A stretch of DNA of 5,561 bases, from contig JAITDQ010000002.1 in NCBI GenBank assembly GCA_031282485.1, forward strand, positions 1 to 5,561, written 5' to 3'. Each line of letters opens with the position of its first letter. Positions within the stretch are counted from its first letter, which is position 1. Below are positions 1 through 5,322 of the stretch, one piece after another. Below the pieces are notes generated by a model. It made no database searches, was not told where the DNA came from, and saw only the letters and a program-made list of their open reading frames with translations. This DNA comes from Tannerella sp. Lineage in GTDB: Bacteria; Bacteroidota; Bacteroidia; Bacteroidales; Tannerellaceae. Position numbers and translations under genes: made by a program.

Positions 1-8
1 AAGAGTTG

Positions 9-405
9 TGGAGCTGGAGAGATTCGAACTCTCGTCCAAACGAGGAATTAATTTGCTTTCTACATGCTTATCTTCGCCTTAATTTTTGTGCTGCGGCAAG
101 ACCGAAGCCACCAACTGCAACCTTAGTTCCTTAATTTTCATCTGTCGTCCGGAACATCCGTCAGACTATCTCCGATACTTCTGCACCACCTTATCGGCAC
201 GCCTCGAAGCCACAGCTTCCGGGTGATGTCTCGTCCAAACACCTGGTGTAAGGATAAAGCTTTGATCTACTATACTTCGATTAAGCAGCGAGAGCATAAT
301 TATTTTCGCCAGTTAAATTGTTATCAACCGGGATTATAGTGCCGGCCAACGACGCACTGCATGCTTACAAACCACTTCTACCCGCTGTCAAAACCGGTCA
401 GCCCC
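9..405 (-). ncRNA. ssrA: transfer-messenger RNA (tmRNA, ssrA)
   Basis: tmRNA rescues ribosomes stalled on broken mRNA: with SmpB it enters the A site as an alanyl-tRNA mimic, then serves as template for a degradation tag. Seen on the minus strand: the 5' end GGGGCTGA (405-398) pairs through GGGGCTG with CAGCTCC (16-10) to form the 7-bp acceptor stem. The T arm is GAGAG-TTCGAAT-CTCTC (33-17), and a tag reading frame lies at 310-281. The discriminator A is at position 9 and the next bases are CAA, so the 3' CCA is not encoded and must be added after transcription. The length of about 397 nt suits a one-piece tmRNA. The region between tag and T arm is GC-rich with several self-complementary stretches, as expected for the pseudoknots, but I did not fold them all. 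The ends are inferred from the acceptor stem and are probably exact. Confidence 0.97.
281..310 (-). other. tmRNA tag-peptide reading frame GENNYALAA
   Basis: The minus strand reads GGC GAA AAT AAT TAT GCT CTC GCT GCT TAA, which encodes GENNYALAA and a stop. It begins at about nucleotide 96 of the RNA, close to where resume codons sit in other one-piece tmRNAs (around nucleotide 90 in E. coli). The ALAA end is the signal recognised by ClpXP-type proteases in the families studied. The tag starts with a Gly resume codon, whereas the E. coli tag starts with Ala; GE[NT]NYALAA-type tags are typical of Bacteroidales. This is the strongest taxonomic marker in the window. Confidence 0.95.
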
Positions 406-510
406 ATGGTTTAATAACTGTCTGATATCCAAAAGCCTCTTCCGTGTCTTCTTTTTGCTAATGACCGACTACGGATAAAATATCTCTATATTTTACAGGC
501 TTATTTTGCG

Positions 511-518
511 CAAAGATA
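511..518 (-). promoter_or_regulatory. Bacteroidetes-type -7 box, probable ssrA promoter
   Basis: The minus strand reads TATCTTTG, an exact match to the Bacteroidetes -7 consensus TAnnTTTG. About 19-20 nt upstream the sequence is a run of T without a clean TTG, so the -33 element is weak. Transcription would begin near 505 and give a leader of about 100 nt before the mature tmRNA end at 405, to be removed by RNase P-type processing. No nearer box was found. The rest of the 406-578 spacer is AT-rich and has no credible gene. Confidence 0.55.
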
Positions 519-578
519 CGAAATAATATGATTCGGATAAAAATTTTCCGCATTTTTACTCCGTTTTTTTTCGAGTTG

Positions 579-3011
579 TCAATCTCGGCAAAAGGCTACA
601 GCCGTTTCGTCCGTTATTTCGAGTGGCATCTTGAGCATACAGGCGCCGCCTGAATGTGTGACGGAAATAGATTGGCTCCAGGTCGTCTTCGGATCGAGTA
701 TGATTACACGAAAATTCCCGGCGGGAAGCTGTACCGTTATTTCATCGCTTGTTCCGGCGAAATAGAACGCATACTGTCTTCCCTCTTCCGCAAGCATGTA
801 CACATCGTTTTCCGCCGGCGACAACAGTACTTTCTTCGCATCGGCAACCGGCTGCATGCGGATAAAATCGAGTTGTTCCAGAAAACGTCTCATCGCTCCC
901 ATTTGTTTGCGAAGCGCCTTGCTGCCTCCGCCGGGCGTGGGTTCCCGGACGATCTGGCTCCCGTCTTCCTTTCCCACGGTAAACGAATAGTCCAAATGGT
1001 TGTACAGCGCACCGCCCGACATCATAAACGCCCAAGCTTCGCGGCGGTAATATTCGTCATACACGCCCTTGAAACCGGTTTCATTCATTCCGACCGGAAG
1101 CCGGAGTCCGGCATTTTCCGCTATGGCGGTCGGAGGCGAACAGTAGTGGAAATTGAAAATAGACCATGCAGGATGAGGTTCCGTCACTTTTTTCGACCCG
1201 TTGGCCACATTTACCGAAATCAGGTGCTGCTTGGGCAGCGACTGTTCCGTGGCGACGATGACGTCCGTGATGCGTCGTTGCCAGTCCATCGTCACTCCGC
1301 CGAAATACGGTTCGTTACAGATTTCAAAATAGAAATTGTCATACCCGTTCACCGTTTCCACAATTTTCCGCACCAGCTTTTCCTGCACTTCCAACAGGGC
1401 TTTTTCGCCGTCCGTCGTGTAGACTTTTTCACGGGAAACATTCCCAATCCCGTTGACGTTGTTGCGGCTGTTCATCGGCGAAATGTTCCATTGCGCTTCT
1501 TCGTACATCGGACAAAACAGGTTTAATTCCAGTACAATATCCAGCTCGGAGGCTTTTTGTATCAGCTGGTGCAGCCGTTCAAAATAAGCTATATTCCATG
1601 TGTTCAGGTCAAACTTGTTTCCTCCCTGCGCATACCCGGGCTGCGACGACCTGATCCACGGCGACACGTAGTGTTCGGACGGCGGAGCCAGCGTATTGTC
1701 CGCGATGTTGAACGCTCCGGCCGGCTCGATGTATGCGCCCATGAAAATGCGCGAATGGTTCAAACCCTCCCTGTGCAGCGCGGTAAAATAGGTGTCAAAA
1801 TCGAAAGCCCCGTTCAGCAGGGCGCCATAATGTTCGCCGCAGGTCACCAGCGTCACAGGCCGTTCCCTGAACAGGAAATACCGCGGGTTGTCGGGATGAA
1901 GTGCGAAACTCTTTACGGACGTGTCTCCGCGGCGTCCCGTTAGCGCTTCAATCATCGGCCATTGGATTCGGTCGTTTTTGAGAATGCCGAACCCTCCCTT
2001 GTAATCCCACACGGCGCGGGCTATGCCGTGCCGGTTAAACAGCGTATTCATATCCCGGAACCAGCGGTTTGTATCTTCTTCGGGAGTGCCTGCAATACAT
2101 CCGTATTCGCCGCAGTATACCCGCAACCCTTTGGCTCGTGCCACGCGCAACACTTCATGGAAATCGGATTCGATTTTGCGGATATCATACACCTGCTCCG
2201 TCCACGACTTATATTTTTCGCCGATGTGCTGCGGCAATCCGGCTACATCGCTGCCGGCAATCAGCGCTCCCGGATAATGTACGGGGCCTTTGTAATCCCC
2301 GATGCCTGTCCATGAAGACCGGTAATGAGTCAGTAAAAACGGGTTATAGTAGTGAAAGCTGATGATGATATGAGGATCGTTTTCGGGCAGACGCAGATAC
2401 TTGACCGTTTCATATCCCTGCCAGCGGTTTGAGCCAATGACAAGCGTCCGTTTGGGTTCGAGTGTGCGAATGACTTCCGCGCATCGATTGACGATGAGGT
2501 TCCATGTTTCCGGATCGTCGGCGACGGGTTCGTTCATCAGTTCGTAGGCTACCATGGAGAGGGGATACTTTTTCAGTTCGCTGCTCATCTTGCGCCAACA
2601 TTCATAAAACTGTTCCTGTGCCTGAGTTTCCGTAAACAGAGGCTTTACTTCATTATTAAAATGATGCGACCGGAGGATATGCATATCCACCACGGCGCGC
2701 AGGCGGAACTCGGCGCACCATTTCAGCGCTTGGTGCAACAGGGCGAACGCTTCTTTTTCCCTGTTCCCGTTTTCGTCGAACATCTGTTCTTCGTCCACGG
2801 GAATACGTATGTGGTCGAACCCCAGCGAGGCAATAAACGCAACATCGTCGCGGGTGAAATACGAAGACCGGGCGGCGCCCCTTTTGTCGCTTTGAGACAG
2901 CCAGTGGCTGATGTTCACTCCCTTTTCGATAGAGAACACGGGATCTTCTTTGGCTGTTACCGGTATGGTGGTCAGCCACAGCAAAAACAGGATGGAAATA
3001 AATCGTATCAT
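579..3011 (-). CDS. secreted two-barrel glycoside hydrolase (GH5-type domain plus second clan GH-A-like domain)
   Basis: This is a predicted periplasmic or secreted carbohydrate hydrolase of about 810 residues. Residues 1-20 form a type I signal peptide (hydrophobic core FISILFLLWL, likely cleavage after PVTA) with no lipobox cysteine. Residues ~24-360 read as a GH5-type (cellulase family) TIM barrel: HIRIP with Arg69, DMH with His111, MNEP with acid/base Glu161, FHYY near 219-222, YCGEYG with nucleophile Glu302 and AVWDY with Trp335. Residues ~370-715 look like a second clan GH-A barrel: FEICNEP with candidate acid/base Glu567, FHY near 621-623 and MNETG with candidate nucleophile Glu644. 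Residues ~720-810 look like a small beta domain such as often follows these barrels. The frame stays open upstream to a GTG at 3077 that overlaps the kinase stop, but those 22 residues translate the spacer repeat and would bury the signal peptide. The ATG at 3011 is therefore preferred. It lies 62 bp downstream of the kinase gene with no promoter box between them, so cotranscription is likely. The substrate cannot be told; beta-glucan or beta-mannan activity is typical of GH5. Confidence 0.88.
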   Translation of the reverse strand: MIRFISILFLLWLTTIPVTAKEDPVFSIEKGVNISHWLSQSDKRGAARSSYFTRDDVAFIASLGFDHIRIPVDEEQMFDENGNREKEAFALLHQALKWCAEFRLRAVVDMHILRSHHFNNEVKPLFTETQAQEQFYECWRKMSSELKKYPLSMVAYELMNEPVADDPETWNLIVNRCAEVIRTLEPKRTLVIGSNRWQGYETVKYLRLPENDPHIIISFHYYNPFLLTHYRSSWTGIGDYKGPVHYPGALIAGSDVAGLPQHIGEKYKSWTEQVYDIRKIESDFHEVLRVARAKGLRVYCGEYGCIAGTPEEDTNRWFRDMNTLFNRHGIARAVWDYKGGFGILKNDRIQWPMIEALTGRRGDTSVKSFALHPDNPRYFLFRERPVTLVTCGEHYGALLNGAFDFDTYFTALHREGLNHSRIFMGAYIEPAGAFNIADNTLAPPSEHYVSPWIRSSQPGYAQGGNKFDLNTWNIAYFERLHQLIQKASELDIVLELNLFCPMYEEAQWNISPMNSRNNVNGIGNVSREKVYTTDGEKALLEVQEKLVRKIVETVNGYDNFYFEICNEPYFGGVTMDWQRRITDVIVATEQSLPKQHLISVNVANGSKKVTEPHPAWSIFNFHYCSPPTAIAENAGLRLPVGMNETGFKGVYDEYYRREAWAFMMSGGALYNHLDYSFTVGKEDGSQIVREPTPGGGSKALRKQMGAMRRFLEQLDFIRMQPVADAKKVLLSPAENDVYMLAEEGRQYAFYFAGTSDEITVQLPAGNFRVIILDPKTTWSQSISVTHSGGACMLKMPLEITDETAVAFCRD

Positions 3012-3030
3012 GCAATTTCTATTATAATTT

Positions 3031-3070
3031 TTGAATCCTTGAATCCTTGAATTTTTGAATCTTTGAATCT
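3031..3070. repeat. 8-bp tandem repeat, five copies of TTGAATCY-like unit
   Basis: Read on the plus strand, the units are TTGAATCC, TTGAATCC, TTGAATTT, TTGAATCT and TTGAATCT with no gaps. The array fills most of the gap between the kinase stop (3074) and the hydrolase start (3011). Translated in the hydrolase frame it gives basic, Phe/Ile-rich peptide (RFKNSRIQGFKN), which would be a misleading N-terminal extension if a start upstream of it were chosen. The 8-bp period is not a multiple of three, so copy-number changes would shift any frame read through it. With the preferred start the array lies in the untranslated spacer. Confidence 0.9.
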
Positions 3071-3073
3071 TTC

Positions 3074-4090
3074 TCACGCCAGCGGCAGATATACGTTAAA
3101 CCGTCCGTCCCGCGTGTCGAGCCGGATGGTTTTGTTCAGCAGCAGTTCAAAACGGTCGGACAGGTTTTTCAGGCCGATGCCGTTCTGATCCGGAGGGTCG
3201 ATCTTCTCGTGGATGGGGTTGGACACGACCAGTTCATCCTGTTCGTTCAGGAAAATGGAAACCTTCATCGGATTTTCACTGTCTATCGTATTGTGCTTGA
3301 CGATGTTTTCTATCAGTGGAAGCAACGACAGCACGGGTATCAGAGCGCTTTTCTTCTCCTCGGGGATAGTGATGTCAAAACACAGTTTGTCCGAATACCG
3401 GATCTCCTGCAGGTAACGGAACGAATCAAGGAATTTCAGTTCTTCACTCAACTGCACCAACCCTTTTTTATCACTCTGGAGGATATAGCGGAAGACGCCC
3501 GAAAGCTCATTAATGTATTTGAGTGTCTGTTTTTTCCGGTCGCTGCGCACGAGCGCCGACAGGCCGTTCAGCGAGTTGAAGAAGAAATGCGGATTGATCT
3601 GGTTGGCAAGCGCTTCGCAACGGCTCTGGAGATTTTCGGTCTTCAGTTTCTCTATTTCCCGTTCGTGCGCGCGCTGCTCGGAATACAGGGCGAAAACGTG
3701 CCCCGTGAACGAACAGATCAGACAGGCCACCACGAACTGAAACAGCAGCAGTCCCGTGAAACAGTCCACGTGTTTGCTGATCGCCAGCGAAACAAGGACA
3801 TAGATGATATATGCGCAGGCCGTAATCAGGAATGTCCCGAGCAAGCGTTTACCGAAGGTCAGTGCCGTCTGCCGGCGGATATTGAAGGAAACCAGAATCC
3901 ACGTCAGCGAACAGAAAAACAGGTAGCGGTAGATGAAAAAGAGAATATGCTCGACGGACTCGCTCCGCGTCGTAAAACGGGGCAGTTCCCACGGCAAATC
4001 AATGATCCGCGGATAGATGATGAAAGCGCCCACTACGACGCAAAAGATAATCCTCATCTTGTCCGATACAGGCTTGTCAAATACTTTCAT
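3074..4090 (-). CDS. membrane sensor histidine kinase, LytS/YehU-type (His_kinase family)
   Basis: This is the sensor of a LytTR-type two-component system in the inner membrane, about 338 residues from the chosen start. Four hydrophobic segments (roughly residues 13-31, 48-70, 82-104 and 110-135) are followed by a short charged helix (~137-159) that is probably coiled coil. The transmitter starts with NQINPHFFFNSLNGL, where His168 is the phosphorylation site typical of this family. LPLIENIVKHN (Asn262) is the N box and NGIGLKNL (~303-310) the G box of the ATPase domain. There is no obvious periplasmic sensor domain, so the signal is probably sensed within or near the membrane, as in other short LytS-like kinases. 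An ATG at 4108 would add six residues, but it sits at the predicted transcription start. The ATG at 4090 lies 25 nt past the -7 box, the same spacing as in the divergent regulator. The stop TGA overlaps a GTG (3077-3075) in the hydrolase frame. It is the likely cognate of the regulator at 4274-5026. Confidence 0.92.
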   Translation of the reverse strand: MKVFDKPVSDKMRIIFCVVVGAFIIYPRIIDLPWELPRFTTRSESVEHILFFIYRYLFFCSLTWILVSFNIRRQTALTFGKRLLGTFLITACAYIIYVLVSLAISKHVDCFTGLLLFQFVVACLICSFTGHVFALYSEQRAHEREIEKLKTENLQSRCEALANQINPHFFFNSLNGLSALVRSDRKKQTLKYINELSGVFRYILQSDKKGLVQLSEELKFLDSFRYLQEIRYSDKLCFDITIPEEKKSALIPVLSLLPLIENIVKHNTIDSENPMKVSIFLNEQDELVVSNPIHEKIDPPDQNGIGLKNLSDRFELLLNKTIRLDTRDGRFNVYLPLA

Positions 4091-4106
4091 TATTTCACGA
4101 GAAATC

Positions 4107-4124
4107 ATAACTTTGCAAAGTTAT
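4107..4124. promoter_or_regulatory. perfect 18-bp palindrome carrying a -7 box on each strand
   Basis: ATAACTTTGCAAAGTTAT reads the same on both strands. It contains TAACTTTG on the minus strand (4123-4116), which is the -7 box of the kinase promoter, and TAACTTTG on the plus strand (4108-4115). The plus-strand copy has only a weak TTTC at the -33 position. The site could be simply a symmetric promoter core, or a dimer-binding operator overlapping the kinase promoter; the sequence alone does not decide. Confidence 0.75.
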
Positions 4125-4145
4125 CAAAAATAATCGACCGGGCAA
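4116..4145 (-). promoter_or_regulatory. kinase promoter (-33 TTG, 19-bp spacer, -7 TAACTTTG)
   Basis: On the minus strand TTG (4145-4143) is followed by a 19-bp spacer and TAACTTTG (4123-4116). This is the most complete match in the window to the Bacteroidetes promoter TTTG-N19-21-TAnnTTTG. Initiation should fall near 4108-4112, which is why the ATG at 4090 rather than 4108 is taken as the kinase start. The same transcript probably continues into the hydrolase gene. Confidence 0.72.
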
Positions 4146-4151
4146 CGGCAG

Positions 4152-4178
4152 AACCGTGCCTGATAGACGGTTTTTTTT
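4152..4178 (+). terminator. terminator-like hairpin with T8 tract in the divergent promoter region
   Basis: The plus strand has AACCGT (4152-4157), a 9-nt loop and ACGGTT (4167-4172), running into eight consecutive T (4171-4178). The 6-bp stem followed by a U tract is the form of an intrinsic terminator for rightward transcription. No complete rightward gene lies before it in the window. It could stop a short transcript from the plus-strand -7 box at 4108-4115, or be fortuitous. The response regulator has its own -7 box downstream at 4241, so the hairpin need not affect it. Confidence 0.4.
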
Positions 4179-4240
4179 CGTGATGAATCCGTTTTCTTTC
4201 CTCTTCAGGGGGAAAACGAACGGGAGAACCGTTTTGCGGT

Positions 4241-4248
4241 TATATTTG
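4241..4248 (+). promoter_or_regulatory. -7 box of the response regulator promoter
   Basis: TATATTTG is an exact TAnnTTTG match ending 25 nt before the regulator ATG at 4274, the same spacing seen for the kinase. No TTG is found 19-21 bp upstream, so the -33 element is poor, which is compatible with activation by a bound regulator. The short leader (about 4254-4273) is A-rich and has no Shine-Dalgarno sequence, as is usual for Bacteroidetes. Confidence 0.62.
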
Positions 4249-4273
4249 CAAGTAAAAATTAACACGCAGATAC

Positions 4274-5026
4274 ATGAAAGTATTGATTGTAGAAGACGAA
4301 ACCGCCGCTTTTGAAAACCTGAAAAGTATCCTGATGGAAATCGACCCTTCCATCGAGCTGCTTGAACATACGGAAAGCGTGGTACAGACGATTCGGTGGC
4401 TGAACAGTCATCCGGCGCCCGAACTGATATTCATGGACATTCACCTGTCGGACGGTTCGGCGTTTAACATATTTCCGGCCGTGACCGTCGAAACGCCCGT
4501 CGTCTTTACGACGGCCTACGACGAATACGCCCTGGATGCCTTCAAGGTGAACAGCATCGATTACCTGCTCAAGCCGATTGAGCCGGATGAGATGCGGCGT
4601 GCCCTGGATAAATTTCGCCGGTGGGAGCATCAGGATGTGCTGGACTACCTCTCCCGGCTTTCCTCCCTGAATCCGGGCGGGCGCTATCCGGAAAAAATCC
4701 TGATACCCGTCAACAACGACCTTATTCCGGTGGACGTACGCAACATTTCCTGTTTCTACGGCAGCAGCGGAGATACCCGTATTCTTTTGAAAGACGGCCG
4801 GATGTATCATTACGGCAAGGCGCTGGAAAACATTTATGCTTCGCTCAGTCCGCAGCTTTTTTTCCGGGCAAACAAGCAGTATATTGTCGCCCGGGACAGC
4901 ATTCGAAACATTACCGTCTGGTTCGACAAGCGCCTGCATGTCACGATGGATACGGATGTCCCCGAACGGATTTACGTCAGCAAGAACCGGGCCGCCCAGT
5001 TCAAGAAATGGCTGACCGACGGTTAA
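4274..5026 (+). CDS. LytTR-family response regulator (receiver plus LytTR DNA-binding domain)
   Basis: This is the cytoplasmic output protein of the two-component system, 250 residues, the usual length for LytT/AlgR-type regulators. The receiver covers residues 1-118: the acidic pocket is VEDE (Glu7, Asp8, Glu9), the phosphoacceptor is Asp55 in LIFMDIHL, the switch threonines are in VVFTTAYDEYA (Thr79/80), and the conserved lysine is Lys100 in DYLLKPIE. Residues ~137-246 form the LytTR domain: ILIPVNNDLIPVDVRNISCF, an LLKDGRMYHYGKALEN strand-helix, FFRANKQYIVARDSI and a C-terminal VSKNRAAQFKKWL. The ATG at 4274 gives the canonical N terminus MKVLIVEDE and lies 25 nt after a TAnnTTTG box. It is transcribed divergently from the LytS-like kinase at 3074-4090, its likely phosphodonor. 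LytTR proteins bind spaced direct repeats, and candidates lie in the shared intergenic region. Likely targets, by position only, are the kinase-hydrolase transcript and its own gene. Confidence 0.95.
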   Translation: MKVLIVEDETAAFENLKSILMEIDPSIELLEHTESVVQTIRWLNSHPAPELIFMDIHLSDGSAFNIFPAVTVETPVVFTTAYDEYALDAFKVNSIDYLLKPIEPDEMRRALDKFRRWEHQDVLDYLSRLSSLNPGGRYPEKILIPVNNDLIPVDVRNISCFYGSSGDTRILLKDGRMYHYGKALENIYASLSPQLFFRANKQYIVARDSIRNITVWFDKRLHVTMDTDVPERIYVSKNRAAQFKKWLTDG

Positions 5027-5036
5027 ACAACAGAAG

Positions 5037-5074
5037 GGTGCACGGTGCACGGTACACGGTGCACGGTACACGGT
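5037..5074 (+). repeat. 7-bp tandem repeat GGTRCAC, five copies plus GGT
   Basis: The units are GGTGCAC, GGTGCAC, GGTACAC, GGTGCAC and GGTACAC, followed by GGT. The array begins 10 bp after the regulator stop codon. Each G-type unit contains the 6-bp palindrome GTGCAC, so the array can also fold on itself. Read as protein on the minus strand it yields periodic peptide such as TVYRAPCTVHRAP, a shadow and not a gene. Confidence 0.92.
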
Positions 5075-5147
5075 CGAAAACATCGATGGGAAATAATAGA
5101 CCACGGTCCATTCCGATTTTGACGCCGTCGCTACCGCAGGCTCGGTC

Positions 5148-5168
5148 GTGCACCGTGCACCGTGCACC
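5148..5168 (-). repeat. inverted copies of the 7-bp repeat (three GTGCACC units)
   Basis: Three units of GTGCACC in tandem are the reverse complement of GGTGCAC at 5037-5074. Positions 5036-5057 and 5148-5169 are inverted repeats matching at 21 of 22 positions, the one mismatch falling in a G/A-variable unit. The stretch between the arms is 90 bp. The pair could form a long stem in RNA or a cruciform in DNA, or mark the ends of a small dispersed element. Confidence 0.9.
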
Positions 5169-5291
5169 CCGAAGTCTCGCAGGGACGGCCCTTTCTGTGC
5201 TCTGCACCTCCCGTGAAACATCTTCCGGCTTGACTTCGTGTCGTTTAGTTTTATTTAACGGTGAATACATACAATGAAACGTTTTTTCTGC

Positions 5292-5299
5292 TACTTTTG
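5292..5299 (+). promoter_or_regulatory. -7 box upstream of the open reading frame at the right edge
   Basis: TACTTTTG matches TAnnTTTG and ends 23 nt before the ATG at 5323, close to the 25-nt spacing of the two regulatory genes. No TTG is visible 19-21 bp upstream. The predicted leader ends in an A-rich run (eight A before and including the A of the ATG), which in Bacteroidetes often takes the place of a Shine-Dalgarno sequence. Confidence 0.5.
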
Positions 5300-5322
5300 C
5301 CCCGTTTGATTTGATAAAAAAA

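Larger units (their letters stand above)
5027..5322. other. intergenic region with repeats, no convincing gene
   Basis: These 296 bp after the regulator stop hold the GGTRCAC array (5037-5074), a unique stretch of about 73 bp, the inverted copies (5148-5168) and then about 120 bp without recognisable structure, ending in the -7 box at 5292-5299. An ATG at 5275 opens only 11 codons (MKRFFCYFCPV) and overlaps that box, so it is not called as a gene. No U tract follows the inverted repeat, so it is not a standard intrinsic terminator for the regulator. Confidence 0.6.

Noticed and set aside
534..550. Hairpin CGGA...TCCG downstream of the hydrolase as a minus-strand terminator
   Set aside because: The stem has a mismatch and is AT-rich, and on the minus strand it is followed by a mixed A/T/C sequence and not by a U tract. 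The CGAG/CTCG hairpin at about 571-587 is followed by A8 on that strand, which is the wrong base for a terminator.
654..1526. Long plus-strand open frame of 290 codons opposite the hydrolase gene
   Set aside because: It lies wholly antisense to a strongly supported glycoside hydrolase, its translation is rich in Arg/His without any domain, and no promoter box precedes it. The same applies to the other plus-strand frames between 1557 and 3050.
3011..3030. TATAAT-like sequence on the minus strand before the hydrolase start
   Set aside because: TTATAATAG resembles a sigma-70 -10 box, but it lies only about 8 bp from the ATG. The other promoters in the window follow TAnnTTTG, so it is probably just AT-rich leader.
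3209..4183. Plus-strand open frame of 324 codons opposite the kinase gene
   Set aside because: It is antisense to the histidine kinase, with a Gln/Arg-rich translation and no domain. It is explained by codon bias of the real gene.
5037..5168. Possible CRISPR array
   Set aside because: The 7-bp units are contiguous with no unique spacers of regular length, and no cas genes are present. They are simple tandem repeats in two orientations.
4259..5221. Minus-strand open frame of 320 codons opposite the response regulator
   Set aside because: It is antisense to a clear LytTR regulator, and its N-terminal part is translated GGTRCAC repeat. No family is recognisable.
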